DNA from: Septoria linicola | Lineage: Eukaryota; Ascomycota; Dothideomycetes; Mycosphaerellales; Mycosphaerellaceae | Length of the DNA: 64,000 nucleotides | Direction of reading: 5' to 3' | NCBI GenBank assembly: GCA_024114885.1 | Contig: CP099422.1 | Location: 124,001 to 188,000, forward strand | Shown here: piece after piece, positions 24,030 through 36,339 of the stretch | How positions within the stretch are numbered: the stretch's first letter is position 1 | Layout: every line of letters begins with the position of its first letter | Translations under genes and position numbers: made by a program | The notes under the pieces: generated by a model | The model's database searches: none | What the model saw: only the letters and a program-made list of their open reading frames with translations | What the model was told of the DNA's origin: nothing

Positions 24030-27000
24030 TAACGCTTCTATAGTCGTCGTATACTACTAACGCTACTACTAACTACTATAGTATACGCCTTACTATCGCC
24101 GATAAGGACTAAGACTTAGATACTATTATCGTTACCTCTACTAACTTAAAAGAGCCTTATTTTTATATACCTAGTCGGCTTATAGAATCGCGCTTTCTAT
24201 ATTATAAGAGACCGCTAGCGCTATAATTAATAGCTAGGAAGGAGCGATTAGTGCCGCTATTATTAAAGATTTAAGCTTCTCTACTCTTACGTAGGCTAAA
24301 AACCTTAAACTTTAAGAATTCTCTACTAGAAACTAATACGTTTAGTAATTCCTTTAGTTAGGTGAAAATTAGTAATAGAAAGGCTTTTAGGATAGAAAAT
24401 CCTTATCTTACTCTACTAATTAGTAATAGAAAAAAAAGCTCTAGGAAGGTAGATCGTAGTACTAACTTTAAAATTCGCTAGTAGAAAAGAGCTTTAGGAG
24501 TATAGGTCTAGCTTAGATTCTTAGACCTAGTAGTAGAAAGTAGCTTGGGATAGCTGACTTTTATAGCGATAGTAGGCTCGAGACTTAGAAAAAAAAGAGT
24601 AGGATAGTAGGTTAGCTAGTAGATATAAAATCTATACTTAAAAGTTAGGCTTAGAGGAGTAACTAGCTATATAGATACTTATCTTAGCTATAGAAAACAG
24701 CGTCGGGACAGTTAGGATTAGCTAGATTTCTACTAATCTAGTAAATTACAAGCTTAGGAAGCTCCGATTAGAGCTTAATAGTAGCTTTAGAGCTAAAAGA
24801 AGCGCTTAGAAAGGTTAGATTAGAGCTCGATAGTAGCTCTAGGAATAAAAGAAGTACTTAGAATAGTATAGACTTAAGAAGATTAGCCCTTTTTATAGTA
24901 GCGGCTAGGCTTTTAACCTTAGCTTATACCTCTAATTAAGTATCGCCTATCGAACTTCTACTTCTTTAGCTCTACCGAGCTAGCTTTAGCCCTTAGCTTA
25001 CTAAGTCTTCTACTTCTTCTTTAAGCTCTATTAGTAGCTAGCGTATATAACTCTCTCTTTCTTATTAAGTTATTACTAATAGCTTACTAATAAAGATCTA
25101 TAGATACTTGTACCTAGGTAGAAGTTCTAGTTCTATAACCTTCTCTATTAGTAGTAGCTTTTCTTCTAGTTCTACCTAATCCGGAACTAGCTTTAGGTTT
25201 TCTTATAGAAAGATATATTTCTTAAGGTCTATTCTCTTATAGATATACTCTCGTTTAGAGCTATCTAGTTCCTTAAGCTTATACGACGTACCTCCTTATA
25301 ATACTTTAGATACCTTAAAAGGGCCTTCCTACCTAAACGTAAGCTTATAAGAGAAGCTAGTTTTTAACTTAGAGCGGTATACTAATACGAGATCCCTTTT
25401 CTCTAGTATAGTAAGATCTATATAGCGATATTTATCGAAGTACGCTTTGTTCTATTCTTAGAGACGCTATTAACGTAGTCGTCCTTCTTCTATAGTTATT
25501 TCTATAGCTTCTAGAGCTTAAGCTCGAATCGTAAGAAGCTCTACTCTAGTCTTAACCTTGCCCTAATCTATAATCTAGAAGGTATAGTGTTCTAGTTCGA
25601 TTAGTAGTACTACGTTATGCCTAATTATTACTTCCGATAGCGTTAGGCTAGTAGTAGAGACTATTATCGTTCTCTCTACCTATAATACTACTAGAATATA
25701 GTTCCTAATCGAATAAAGGCTACTATTAGACAGCTTTAAGTAAGCGTCTAGTATCGTCTTATAGCTAACTTTAACGATAGCGTTAGACTAAGGGTAGTAC
25801 GGCGAAATATTAATACGTTTAATACCGTACGATAGTAGTAGCTTTTCTACTTCGCTAAGGTTAGTCTTATAGTTATCGAGAATAACTTCTATAGCGGTAC
25901 CCTATTAGTAAAAGATCTCTTCCTATATAAACCTTACTATCTATACTAAGGAGATACTTTTCGCTAGGTACTAGAATATACGTACTTCTAGCTAGCGCGA
26001 TAGAGACTCGCGTATAACTATTAACGAATAGTTCTTTAAGATATATAAGCTATCGATATACTACCGCTAGCCGACTATAACTTAGAGCGGGATCTATAGT
26101 TCTCTAGGTACCTATCTTCTATACTAAAGACTATAAATAGTATATTACTAAATAGCGAGCGAGATTTAAGCCTAAACCCTATCCTACTACTATCGTTTCT
26201 AGATAAGATTATACGTCTGTTTAGCGCTATAGTAACTATTCTTATAATAGTATACTCTAATAATACGAGCTCGCGCTTTAGGTTTATCGACAACTCGCTA
26301 TAGAGGTCTAGCTACTCGCTCTTAGCGCTAGAGCTAGTTATTCTTAATATAAAATAGCTAACACTTCTTCCTTAACCGCTTATACTCGTTATTAGAAACT
26401 CCCTTAGGTCTTTATATTCGTATAAGTACGAAAGCGATATTTATTAACTCCTAAGAGTAGATTCTATTAACCGTAGGTAGCTCGCCCTAAATTACCTATA
26501 TAGAGAAAACGTTAACGTAAAAGGTATTAAAGAATTACTCGTTAATTATTAGATCTACGTCTTCTTCCTATTCTATAGCCTCTATATCTTTAGGCGTAAT
26601 AGGCTTTCTCGATAGCGAATCTAGAGCTATATACTTCTTACTAGGAATATATATAACGTTAAAGTCGAAGAGGTAGATCTATACTAGCTAGCGCGTTATT
26701 ACTATATTTAGTAAATTAGAGGCAGCTTTATTAAGCTAGTAAACGAGGGTATTTATATTAATCTCTAGTTAGAAGTATACTCCGAACAGCTATAGTTTCA
26801 GCTTCTTTAATACCTTTAGTATACTAAGGTATTCGTGTTTTCTAGTATTATACTTGACTTCTACTAGGTTAAATAGGCTAGACTTATATCGAACTAGATA
26901 GCGAAGGAGTAGCTCGTCTCGATTATATTAGGAAAGCGTATATCTCTAACCTTTACTACTCGAATCTACGCCTACGATAATAAGTCCTACTTTTTCTCTA

Positions 27001-30000
27001 TAGTTAAGAGTAACTAGGGCTAGGGCTGAAACTAGTGCCTTTAAGACGATATCTTTAGCTAGTTAGTATTTAGTAGTCTATTAAAACTCGGTATCCTTCT
27101 ATAAGAGTTTAAATAGTAGAGTAAGTATAATCGTAAAACCTTTAACCTAGACGTAGTAGTATATAACTACGCTAAGGAAGGTTCGAATATCTTTCTAATT
27201 TTCTAGGTTTAGCTATTTCTTAATCTTTACTACTCTTACGAAGTCTAGATAGTAACTATTAATACTAGTAAGGTAGCTAACGATTACTAACTATTCGTAA
27301 TAGAGCTATAACTTATTAAAAGCTATAGTTATATTAGCTCGCTCTATATTATAGAGAACGTCGTCTATAGCTATAATATATTTAATAATATACTAGTAGA
27401 GGCTAGGTTTAACCTCTTTACTATTATACTTCGTCTTAGGCTATTTAATACTAATATTATTAAAGAATAGCTATACCTTATACGAGATATACTCTATAAG
27501 GACTTGATTAATAATACGAACGAACTAGGTAATAGAATTCGTAGCTCCTTATAGTAACGTTATCTACTATAATAAGCCTAGTAGTAAATCAAAGCCTATA
27601 AGGTCTCTATATAATTTATCGAGTAGAATTTAGTTATATCTAGAGAAGATATCTACTAACGAGGCTAGCGCGTAACTAGTAAAGTCCTTAGAGAAACCCT
27701 TAGCGTCGAGTAGTAAGTTTAAATCTCTTATAGTAACTTGATTAAACTTCTAAGCTATGTTAGTTAACCGATACTTCTTTAGCTTACCTACCTCTATCTT
27801 CTTACTAATAAGGAAGTATAGGTTTCGATAAGTACTATAGTATAGCTCGAGAGTTCTAGCTTAGATTCGTTGTCTTAGTATATCTTCTACGACGTATCGT
27901 AGAGATAGGTTTAGCTTGAAGCCTAGATACTACTATAGCTCGTAAGGAACTATCTAAATCTTCTATAGTAGAGTAATATTAGGATTAATTTAGCTTAAAT
28001 ACGTAAAGTCCTACGTAAAGGTAGCTTCTCGATTCCTTAATATATAGTATAGTAAATCTAGCTCCTTTAGTAGTAGTTCTATACTAGGTTTGAACTTTAT
28101 AAGCCGTTCGGGCGTAAGACGTAATCTAGGCTCGATTATCGAGAACCTCTTAGTTAAGTACTTACTATCGTAGGGTCCGGTACTAGGTAGTATAGCCGCT
28201 TCCTTAACAATATAAGTCCGTCGCTAGTCCTTTAATCCGCTAGGGTTTAATCCGTTAGTTATAGTAATGTCGGTATTTACTAGTTTAACCTTATTAGTAA
28301 CTCGCTTATATAGAGTATAGGCGCTAATACAATTATCTAGCTTCCGCTACTCTATAGCTTCTTTATTACGAGTTTTCTCTACTACTATATTAATAGTAGC
28401 TAAGATAACGTACGTCTCCTCGCTAAGCTCATCGTCCGCTTTATCGGAAATAACCTCGTCGTAGAGTCTAGGTTCTTAGATAGCTAGCTCCGCCTCTCTA
28501 AGCTTCTTACGGCTAATTATTAAGTATTTGTCTTCGTAATTTAAACCCTAGCTCGATTAAAGTACTAGTATAGTATCTTTAAAACTATACCTAATACCCT
28601 AGTATAAGTCTCGCTCGCTAGTATAAGCTAGCTTAGCTTCGCTAGTAGCTAGTAAAAGCTTCTTAAGTCGACTATTTTAGCTAAATTTAGCGATATTACC
28701 TTCGATAGCTACTACTACGAGATAGTTATACTATATTTAAGTCTAGCTATAATTAACCTATCTTAATAGCTCGAGCTACTATCGTAAAGAGGTACTTTAT
28801 CTAATTAGGTCTGCTATAAAATAATCCCTAAAGTAAATTACCTTTATATACGATAACTACTACGTAAGGTAGTTAAAGACTTGATTCTCTAGAAGTTCGG
28901 GACTATTAGTAACTATAAACGAACACTAGTACTAATTACTTATCTATCTATACTACTAGTATAGTTTAAAGTATAGTATAGGAGGTATAACGTAATTATC
29001 GTTTAAAAAGGTAACTACGGAACGTTCTACTAGCTAACCTCTCTAAGCAGAGTTTTTACCTCTAACTACTAAACCTTGTATAGAAAAGGTAGTAGAAGCT
29101 TAAAAAGCTTATAACCCCTCCTCCTACTCCTCGCTATTATAAGATCTAGAGTCCTCGATAGTATACCCTATATCCTTTAGATAGTAATTACTGAAAGTTA
29201 GAGTTCGGACACCGACTTCTACTAAATCTAGACGCGACGTACGCGCTAGAGCCCTAACTAATCTTATACCGCCGACTAGAGCTAGTTTCTTAGCACTCTA
29301 GCTTTTCCTAGTACTTATTCTATAGTACGTATATTACTACGGCTATCGAAGCTAGTAAATATAATAATATAGCCGTCTAGAGTACTAACTAAGCCCTCCT
29401 AAGAGCTATTATCGTAGTTCTTAGAAGCTAGGCGTACTCTTCTTGCCTATAGCTAGCTAAGTAAGATCGGGCTGTTCGCTAGTAAGACTAGAAATAGTAT
29501 AGTAACTTTTACGCTAAAGATATTAATTAATACCTCTAGGTAGTATCTAACGAAAGTAACCTTACCTCTAACTCCTCCTATAGTAATATTACTAAGAAGG
29601 GTTATACTAACTTGAAGCTTTCGAACGTGTTCGATTAGTATAATTATTAACTTAGCCTCCTCGTCGATTAAAGACTTATAAGCTATTATTCGAGGTCTAT
29701 ACTTTATAGGCACGTAGATACTTAGAACAATTTAATAGATATTATTAAATAATAGAAGGATGTTATTAGTCCGCTCGTAAAGCTTAGAAGCGGGCCTAGG
29801 CTTTATTATATTAATCGCTATAGTAGTAGCCTAGAAGGCCTTAATATCGGTCGCTAAAATAGCTTTCGTTAGCTCCTCTACCGTATCGCTAAAGGCTTTA
29901 GATAGTAAGGAATATACGCTAATCTTAGCTCCGCTACCTCTATTTATACGCTTCTTTATATAGAGCTTATTAAGTTTCTTACGTAGATCTATATCGTTTA

Positions 30001-31927
30001 GAATACGACCCTATAAGGAATACGACGCCTACTCGCTATAGAGAATAATCTCTACTAAGCTTAACTAGACCTTAGATTCGAGTATTTTATCTATCTAGAA
30101 GACGTTAGCGTTATCGTTAGCGTACGTAGCTCGAAGGTAGTTATCTACGCGCTTAGTCTTTAGAGGCTCCTTAGCCTTCTTCTATTTTTAAGTATACGTA
30201 GGTACGACTAGAACTAGTAGACCGTTTAAGTAGTCGTATATCTACTTATCCTCGACCTTATCGTTATCTCGTCTTTAAGTTTAAGAATCCTCTAACTCTC
30301 TTATATCTATAAGGTAAGGAGCTAGCTAGTTTTTATCTTTAATCTCTTTAATACGAGAGTAACGATAAGCGTAGGTTCTTATAGCTACGGCCTAAGTCGT
30401 AATTCGCTTCTATACTCCTATTAGCTATCTTCCGACTAGACGAGAAGGGTTCGGGTTCTGTTTTATCTTTACGCTATCTCTAGCTACGTAGGCGCTAATT
30501 AGGTCGTCCTAATCCTCCTATATAATAGAAGCGACTTAGCTAATATTAATAGGACTATCTTAGCTAGCTACCTTGTTTACTGTCCTCTACTAGCTCGCTC
30601 TTAGCGTTAATAAACCGCTTATATCTTTAAGGTTGATCCTTCTATAGCGCTACTCTAATACTTCTATTAATACCTATAGCTTTAGTAGCTCCTTGTCCTA
30701 GTAGTATCGTATCTTTTCCGTACCTAGACGAGGCGTTCTATAGTATATAATACTAGTCTTTAGGTCTCTATATATTAAGCTCTTAGTCTTAAACTACTTT
30801 AGGTACTCGTAGTTTATAGCTATATAGCCTTCGAGCCTATATATCTAATAACCTAAAATCTTTAGAGCGATCGCTATATAGGCCTTAATTATTAACCCGT
30901 TATCTATCGTAGCTAAATTAATCGAAATCTCCTAGCTATAAGTAGGCCTTAGAATATATAGATAGTTATAATCGTAAGACTTCGCTAGCTGTCCTATTAA
31001 CGAGCGTAGTAGCTATAGGCCTCCCTCTTTAAGTCGACGAATTATAGTAATTACGAGGTCTTATATACTAGTAGTAATGTCGTCGACGCTTGCCGGTTTA
31101 CGGCCTTTATAGACTACTATTTCTCTAGTATTAAACTTAGAGTTTAGCCTTAGAGCGGACTTCTTTACCGCTTTATATAGCTATTAGACGTCTCTACCGC
31201 CTTCGTTATATACCTCTGTTTTAAAGTCCTTATTACTATTAATCTAACGCTAGGCTGTCTTTAAGAGCTTACTATAATCTAAGTTACTATTATTAAGGTC
31301 TAACCTAAGATAGGCCTAGAGCCTCTTACTAAAGCGGAATAGTAGGCCTTATACGAATAGAAGAGTACGAGAGCGCTCGTCTATATACGAAGTAGGTATA
31401 GTATTAGAGTAGAGTATAAACTGCCTTAAGTACTCTAAGAGATTATTATCCTCGCTATGGTCGACCTTATAAAGGTTTTCTATATAGTAGCGGTTTCCGA
31501 GTATATATATATTATCGTACTTCTAGTATTCCTTAATAATCGACTCTTTAAACTTAGCGTAGTTTCGATTATAGAAACTATTAAGGCGCTAGTATCGTCT
31601 ACGTTAGACAACCGTAACCTAAGTAAGTAACTTCTCGTAAAGCTATTTATTATTATTAATAAGTAGAATAGCGTAGTTTCTATATAGTGCTTTAAAACGC
31701 TCGATATACTCGGTTACGTTCTCTCTATTAAAGAAGGGATTCTAGTCCGAGCTAGGTAGTAGCGGAACCTAAGCGATAATTACCTACTAGCTCTAGGTTA
31801 TATAGATAGTCTCTATAAGTAGCTAGAACTATACTATAGACAATCTACCTCCTAAGTCCGGTTCTTAAAAGGTATTAGCGTTAGGGTCGAGGTTATTACC
31901 TCTTTAGTCCTTAGCTTCTACGGACAT
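24030..31927 (-). pseudogene. degenerate gypsy gag-pol, copy B
   Basis: Gag starts at the ATG at 31927. The longest open protease stretch is 29713-29453 (SLIDEEAKLI, a RIP form of the DEGA-type active site), and one open integrase-region stretch is 26293-26075. RT and RNase H lie between about 28600 and 26700. The frame cannot be shown to be one or two proteins. The left boundary near 24030 is set by the hairpin motif, not by a stop codon I can identify. Confidence 0.75.
28993..29017. repeat. 25-bp inverted-repeat motif, copy B, gag-protease/pol border
   Basis: Same sequence as 5143-5167 of copy A. Confidence 0.7.
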
Positions 31928-32128
31928 ATCGTTGTCTAGTAGAGGGAATAAAGTAAAAGCGGATAGTAGCTTTATAGGTAATCTTCGAATTTGCTTATTA
32001 AGTTAATTAGATAAGCTACTATCTAGTATTATAGGCCGGCTAGTAGATACTAATTTACTTATAGAGCTTGTTCGAATAGGTTCTAAGAGTATATTATACT
32101 CTCCTTAATTAAGTTTTTAAATAAAATA

Positions 32129-32153
32129 TAGTTATCGTTTAAAAAGATAACTA
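32129..32153. repeat. 25-bp inverted-repeat motif, copy B, gag leader
   Basis: Perfect arms TAGTTATC and GATAACTA, about 200 bp ahead of the gag ATG at 31927. Confidence 0.75.
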
Positions 32154-32864
32154 AAAAAACAAGAGTCTAAATTTATTAGCTATCGGAAGGTAAATCGTTA
32201 AACTTTTTATAATACTAGGGCTATATTGATTATACCTAATAAGCGAAAGTATATCGTATCGTATAGTTCGACCGTTTATAGCGAGGCGCGTCTATCTTAC
32301 TTATTCGGGTAATTTGCTATATAACTATAGTAGTATAATATTACGTTAGCCTATACTATATACCGGGTCTAGGGCCTTAGACGTAATTAGTGTCCTTAGC
32401 TAAACGATTAGCGTCTAACGCCGTACTAGGGCTTATTCTAAGCGATCTATATACTAGAGGATACGAGATTACCTAGACGGGTCCGGCCTATCCTATAGCC
32501 TCTACGCTATCTAAACGAGAGCGTTTTCACGCTAAACCGGAGTCTAATCGAAGACTATTATAGGTATAGAGACTCTAAGTAAACCTCTGATATAGTAAGT
32601 CGCCTTACTATCTATACGATAATTACCGAATAGATCCGTACTAAGGAGTACTAGAGGTTTATAACTTTTCTAGGTTAGAGCGATATCTATATTCTAGAGG
32701 CTTCTACGTTATTATAGCCCTTTAAGTTACCTCTTACGTAGGCTTCTTTAGGCCTCTTGTCCAATATTTATAGTATATTAGTTCTCGCTTTAAGGCTATC
32801 TTCTACCCTCCGCGCTTCTAGTCCTAGTATAAGAGAGAAGAGATAGCTCTACCTTCGGCTCTAT

Positions 32865-33143
32865 TAATAGATAATAACTACCCTAATACTAACCCCCTAG
32901 GCAGGTATAAGAGTAGCTATTATAGAACAAGACCTGTTTAGAGAGTAATAGTCTTATAATACGTAGGTTAAACGGTAGTAACGAGCTTAAACTAGTAGCC
33001 CTAGGACTAAGAGCCTTATACTAGGACCGTAGGACATTAAATTAATTAAGTAGAGTAAACATTACTATCTTAAAACGAGCTACTACCTTACTTTTGTACT
33101 AAAACTACTAAGTACGGTATATAGGTAGGCCTTTGCCTTACTA
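32865..33143 (-). repeat. gypsy 5' LTR, copy B (279 bp)
   Basis: Pairs with 20013-20291. The flanking GTAG at 33144-33147 duplicates 20009-20012. Confidence 0.9.
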
Positions 33144-35735
33144 GTAGTTAAATAAGTATAAAGGCGTCTTCGAAGAGAGCGAGCCTAAAGGCTAGGTCTT
33201 CTTAGTATAGTAAAAGTAAGATCGTTTCTATTAGTAGGTAGCGAATATATTCTCTCGTAGCTAGTATTTTTAGCTATAGAGAAGTAAGAAGACTCCTAGC
33301 TCGTAGAGCTTAGGCTTTATTAATACGAACGTAGATAGAAGACGTTACTAGAATAAGTTTAAGGAGGAGCTCTTATAGGTCGACGTATTTAGCTATAAGA
33401 TAAGAGAGGTACGTCTAGAGGTAGGCTATAGATTTAATTAGTATAGATTTATAGTTAAGCTTACTAAAAGAGAAGTCTTCGAAGAACCGACTTACGTATT
33501 CCTAGTAGTAGAGAGATAGCTCTTAATATCCTATAGACTATTACCTCCTTCTAGAAATCTACGATCTAATAGGCGTCTCTTCTCTTCTATACCTAAGGGC
33601 CTATCCTTATCTAGTCCTACTCGAAACTCTAGTTAAGAAGAAGAAGAAGATAACTTACTTACGACTCTAGAGCTTTATCTTAGAGATTCTATATCGCCTA
33701 GTACTATATAGAGGCTAAAAGCTTAATTAGAGAAGTTAATACTAAGCTTAGTAAAGAAGCTCGTACCTAAATCGATATAGGCTCTTTGTAAAAGCGAGAG
33801 GATTACTAGACTTTACGCTAGAGAACCTATTATTATCTCGATCGAAACTTCTCTTATATTAAGCGCTTCGAGTAATAGCGATCCTATATAAGACTAAGAG
33901 TTACTTATAATAGAGCTACTACTAGGTCTATAACGTCTATCGCTAATTATATTAGAAGATAATAGTAGAATTAAGCTAGAGAGCGACTTAGAGCCTAATC
34001 TCTATTACTAGGCTTATATAAAGAATAGTATTATCTCTAAAGTCTACTACTATATAATCGTTAGTAGAGCTCTTAAAGAAGTTAATAATATCTAGGAGAA
34101 GAAGAAGGTAGCTAAGAGCTACGCTTTAGTTAATATTCCTTCGTACCTTAGCTAGCCTCTTTATAAAGAATATACGACTAAGATAGGTAATACTATAGGT
34201 TTAAAGCTACTAAAGACGGCTAAAGTAATATATACTCTATACTAGCGTATTATTTAGATAGGTAGTATAGCCGATCTCTAAGCTCTTATCGTCTAGAATA
34301 CTTAAAACTAGATATAGTTTAAGCTAGAAGCGAATACTTTCTTCTCTAAGCCTATAGGACGTACTTATTATAGTAAGAAAGGTACTAATACTTAGAAACT
34401 AGAAGACGATATTAACGCTCTAATATATAAGGTAGGTAGAAGCTATCTCGGACCCTTTTAGTTCTCTACGACCGAAGTAGACCTAAAGATTACTTCTAAC
34501 GTTCGTTAGAAGGCTTAGGAGCTCCTAGACTATAATAGTAATAAAAGTACCTAGACCGACTATAGCTTTCTCTTTTATTCTCCTTCTACTAGAGGCCTAT
34601 TTTAGATTCTAGACTCCTTACTCGAAGCTATATAGTAGGAGTTTATACTATATCGATAGTATAATATAGCTATTAGTTAGTATAGTTAGTCTCGTAGTAT
34701 ATAGTACTCGCTATCTTAATAGCTTCTTCGCTAGTATCCTCTACTATAGCTATATTAGCTAGTTACTACTCTATATACGACTATTAAGTACGTAGCCTAC
34801 CTATCTACTATCTTTTATATCTTCGACGATAAGGCTAGTTCTAACTACTCTAATAGCTTCTAGTATATCGCCTTAAACGAGAATATACTACTTAAGAAGA
34901 AGGGCCTTAATTAGGTTTAGTTTACGATCTCTCTAGACGATACTAGCGATAGAGGACGACTTTTACTAACCTCTAATACGGTTAGTAATAGGCTCTTTAA
35001 TTCTAAGGAGGCGAAGTAGCTAGCGAGGCGTATTATCTCTAATAAGTAAAGCTATAGTATAGGCTTCGTCGAGACTATAGCTCTAGTAATTACTAACGAT
35101 ATAAAAGCTAACCTTAATCTTAGTTAGAAGAACCTTTATACTAATATAGGCTCGCTAGTTATTTCGTACTCCTACCTCTCTTAGTAGTATACTCGTGTAA
35201 ATAACGAGTATTATATAATTCTAATAGTATTTCTAGCCTATCCTAAGAGTTAAGCGTTAGATAAGTTACCTAATAGTAATCGTATTAACGTTTCTATAGT
35301 CTATAGCGTATATCTCTATCGTAAACGAATACCCTTTATAGCTTTAGGTACTATATACCTTATATAAGTAATAAAACCTTTCGCTACTAAGGTACTACTA
35401 ACTAGCCTAGATCTAATTTCTAATACCTTAGTAGGCCGAGTTCTATAGATAGATTAGGTAGTAAGTATAGAAATAAAGAAGATCTTTAGTATAGACGAGG
35501 AGGAGTTCAAGGCCTATATAACTAAATAGTAGACTATAGCTAAAGCTTAATTCGCTACTACCTCTACTAAGGTTATAGATATTAAAGAGTATATATTTAG
35601 TAAAGCTAGCTTTATAAGCGTAGGTAGTAACTTAGAAGTATTAGTATCGAAGAAGAGAGAAGCTATTTCTAAGGAGATCTCTAAGAATAGAGTAGAAGAG
35701 TAGCGTCTAGCGAATAATAATTAGATCTAAGAAGG
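33144..35735 (+). pseudogene. gypsy ORF3, copy C, second part
   Basis: Continues the frame of 19440-20012. Five anchor points spread over 33154-35491 share one frame, so there is no net frameshift in 2.3 kb despite many TAG/TAA codons. That is good evidence for former coding. Visible segments include a glutamine-rich helical part near 33160-33300, an acidic run (EEEEDNLL) near 33640, and a hydrophobic/Asn-rich part at 34780-35400. The stop is probably near 35720-35735, just before a hairpin. No family recognised. Confidence 0.6.
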
Positions 35736-35744
35736 TGTTTTTAG

Positions 35745-35769
35745 TAGTTATTATTAGAAAAGATAACTA
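35745..35769. repeat. 25-bp inverted-repeat motif, copy C, after ORF3
   Basis: Arms TAGTTATT and GATAACTA; homologous to 20414-20438. Confidence 0.65.
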
Positions 35770-35876
35770 TTTAATAGGCCTCTAATTAAAAGTTTAATAG
35801 ACTTAATAGGAAAGCTAGCTAACTTTAAGTAATTCTAAGTAAGGTCTATAGGTAGTTAAGTATCTAGTTAGATACT

Positions 35877-35889
35877 AAGAAAGAGAGGA
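35877..35889 (+). other. polypurine tract of gypsy C
   Basis: AAGAAAGAGAGGA directly ahead of the 3' LTR. Confidence 0.7.
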
Positions 35890-35890
35890 T

Positions 35891-36170
35891 TAGTAAGGTA
35901 AAGGCCTACCTATATACTATACTTAGTAGTTTTAGTATAAAAGCAAGATAGTAGCTCGTTTCTAAGATAGTAATATTTACTCTACTTAATTAATTTAATA
36001 TCCTATAGTTCTAGTATAAGGCTCTTAGTCCTAGAGCTACTAGTTTAAGCTCGTTACTACTATTTAACCTATGTATTATAAGACTATTACTCTCTAAATT
36101 AGTCTTATTCTATAATAGCTACTCTTATACCTACCTAGGAGGTTAGTATTAGAGTAGTTATTATCTATTA
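35891..36170 (+). repeat. gypsy 3' LTR, copy C (280 bp)
   Basis: Inverted relative to the LTRs of A and B, starts TAGTAAGGTAAAGG and ends TTATCTATTA. The next base begins the RNase H remnant of copia F. Confidence 0.85.
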
Positions 36171-36171
36171 G

Positions 36172-36339
36172 TATATAGATATTAAGTTTTACTATATTCG
36201 AGAGAAGATAGTAGATAATATAATTATTATCGTATAGATTACTATAGAGGATTAGAGAGTAGATAGATTAACGAAGGCGCTTAACCGCTATAAGCACGAG
36301 CGTTTTATTTAATAGCTTAGTCTATTAGAAGGTATCTAA
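36172..36339 (+). pseudogene. C-terminal RNase H remnant of a second Ty1/copia family (F)
   Basis: One frame reads (Y)IDIKFYYIREK, then TKALNRYKHERFI, then LLEGI before TAA. This is the usual end of a copia RNase H (HIDIxxHxIREK ... ADGLTKAL ... KHERF). RIP-type changes are seen at expected places: His to Tyr, Trp to stop, Gln to stop, Ala to Val, Gly to Arg. The rest of F lies outside or was displaced by gypsy C. It differs from the end of element E, so it is another family. Confidence 0.8.

Larger units (their letters stand above)
20013..33143 (-). mobile_element. complete Ty3/gypsy element B with third ORF (13.1 kb)
   Basis: Both LTRs are present (279 bp each) and the element is flanked by GTAG on both sides, so it is a complete insertion. 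Minus-strand order: 5' LTR, leader with hairpin, gag (ATG at 31927), protease (DEGA-type site, about 29650), hairpin, RT, RNase H, integrase, hairpin, ORF3, hairpin, polypurine tract, 3' LTR. It sits inside ORF3 of copy C in the opposite orientation. Its two LTRs differ by about 15 bases by my reading, all transitions. It is long for a gypsy element because of the ~3.2 kb ORF3. All frames are broken by RIP. Confidence 0.9.
14572..36170 (+). mobile_element. Ty3/gypsy element, copy C, split by insertion of copy B
   Basis: Plus-strand copy of the same family as A and B. It starts inside the region between protease and reverse transcriptase (matching A position 5338, reverse complement) because copia E sits there. 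It continues through pol and the first part of ORF3 to 20012, is interrupted by B (20013-33143), resumes at 33144 and ends with its 3' LTR (35891-36170). The join is clean: GTAG at 20009-20012 is repeated at 33144-33147, and dropping one copy keeps the ORF3 frame. Its right flank is RNase H of copia F. Confidence 0.85.

Noticed and set aside
20300..24080. The 3-4 kb segment repeated inverted at 33144-35890 as a separate transposon
   Set aside because: In both copies it joins the same polypurine tract and LTR on one side and pol on the other, in pol sense, so it is part of the gypsy element (ORF3).
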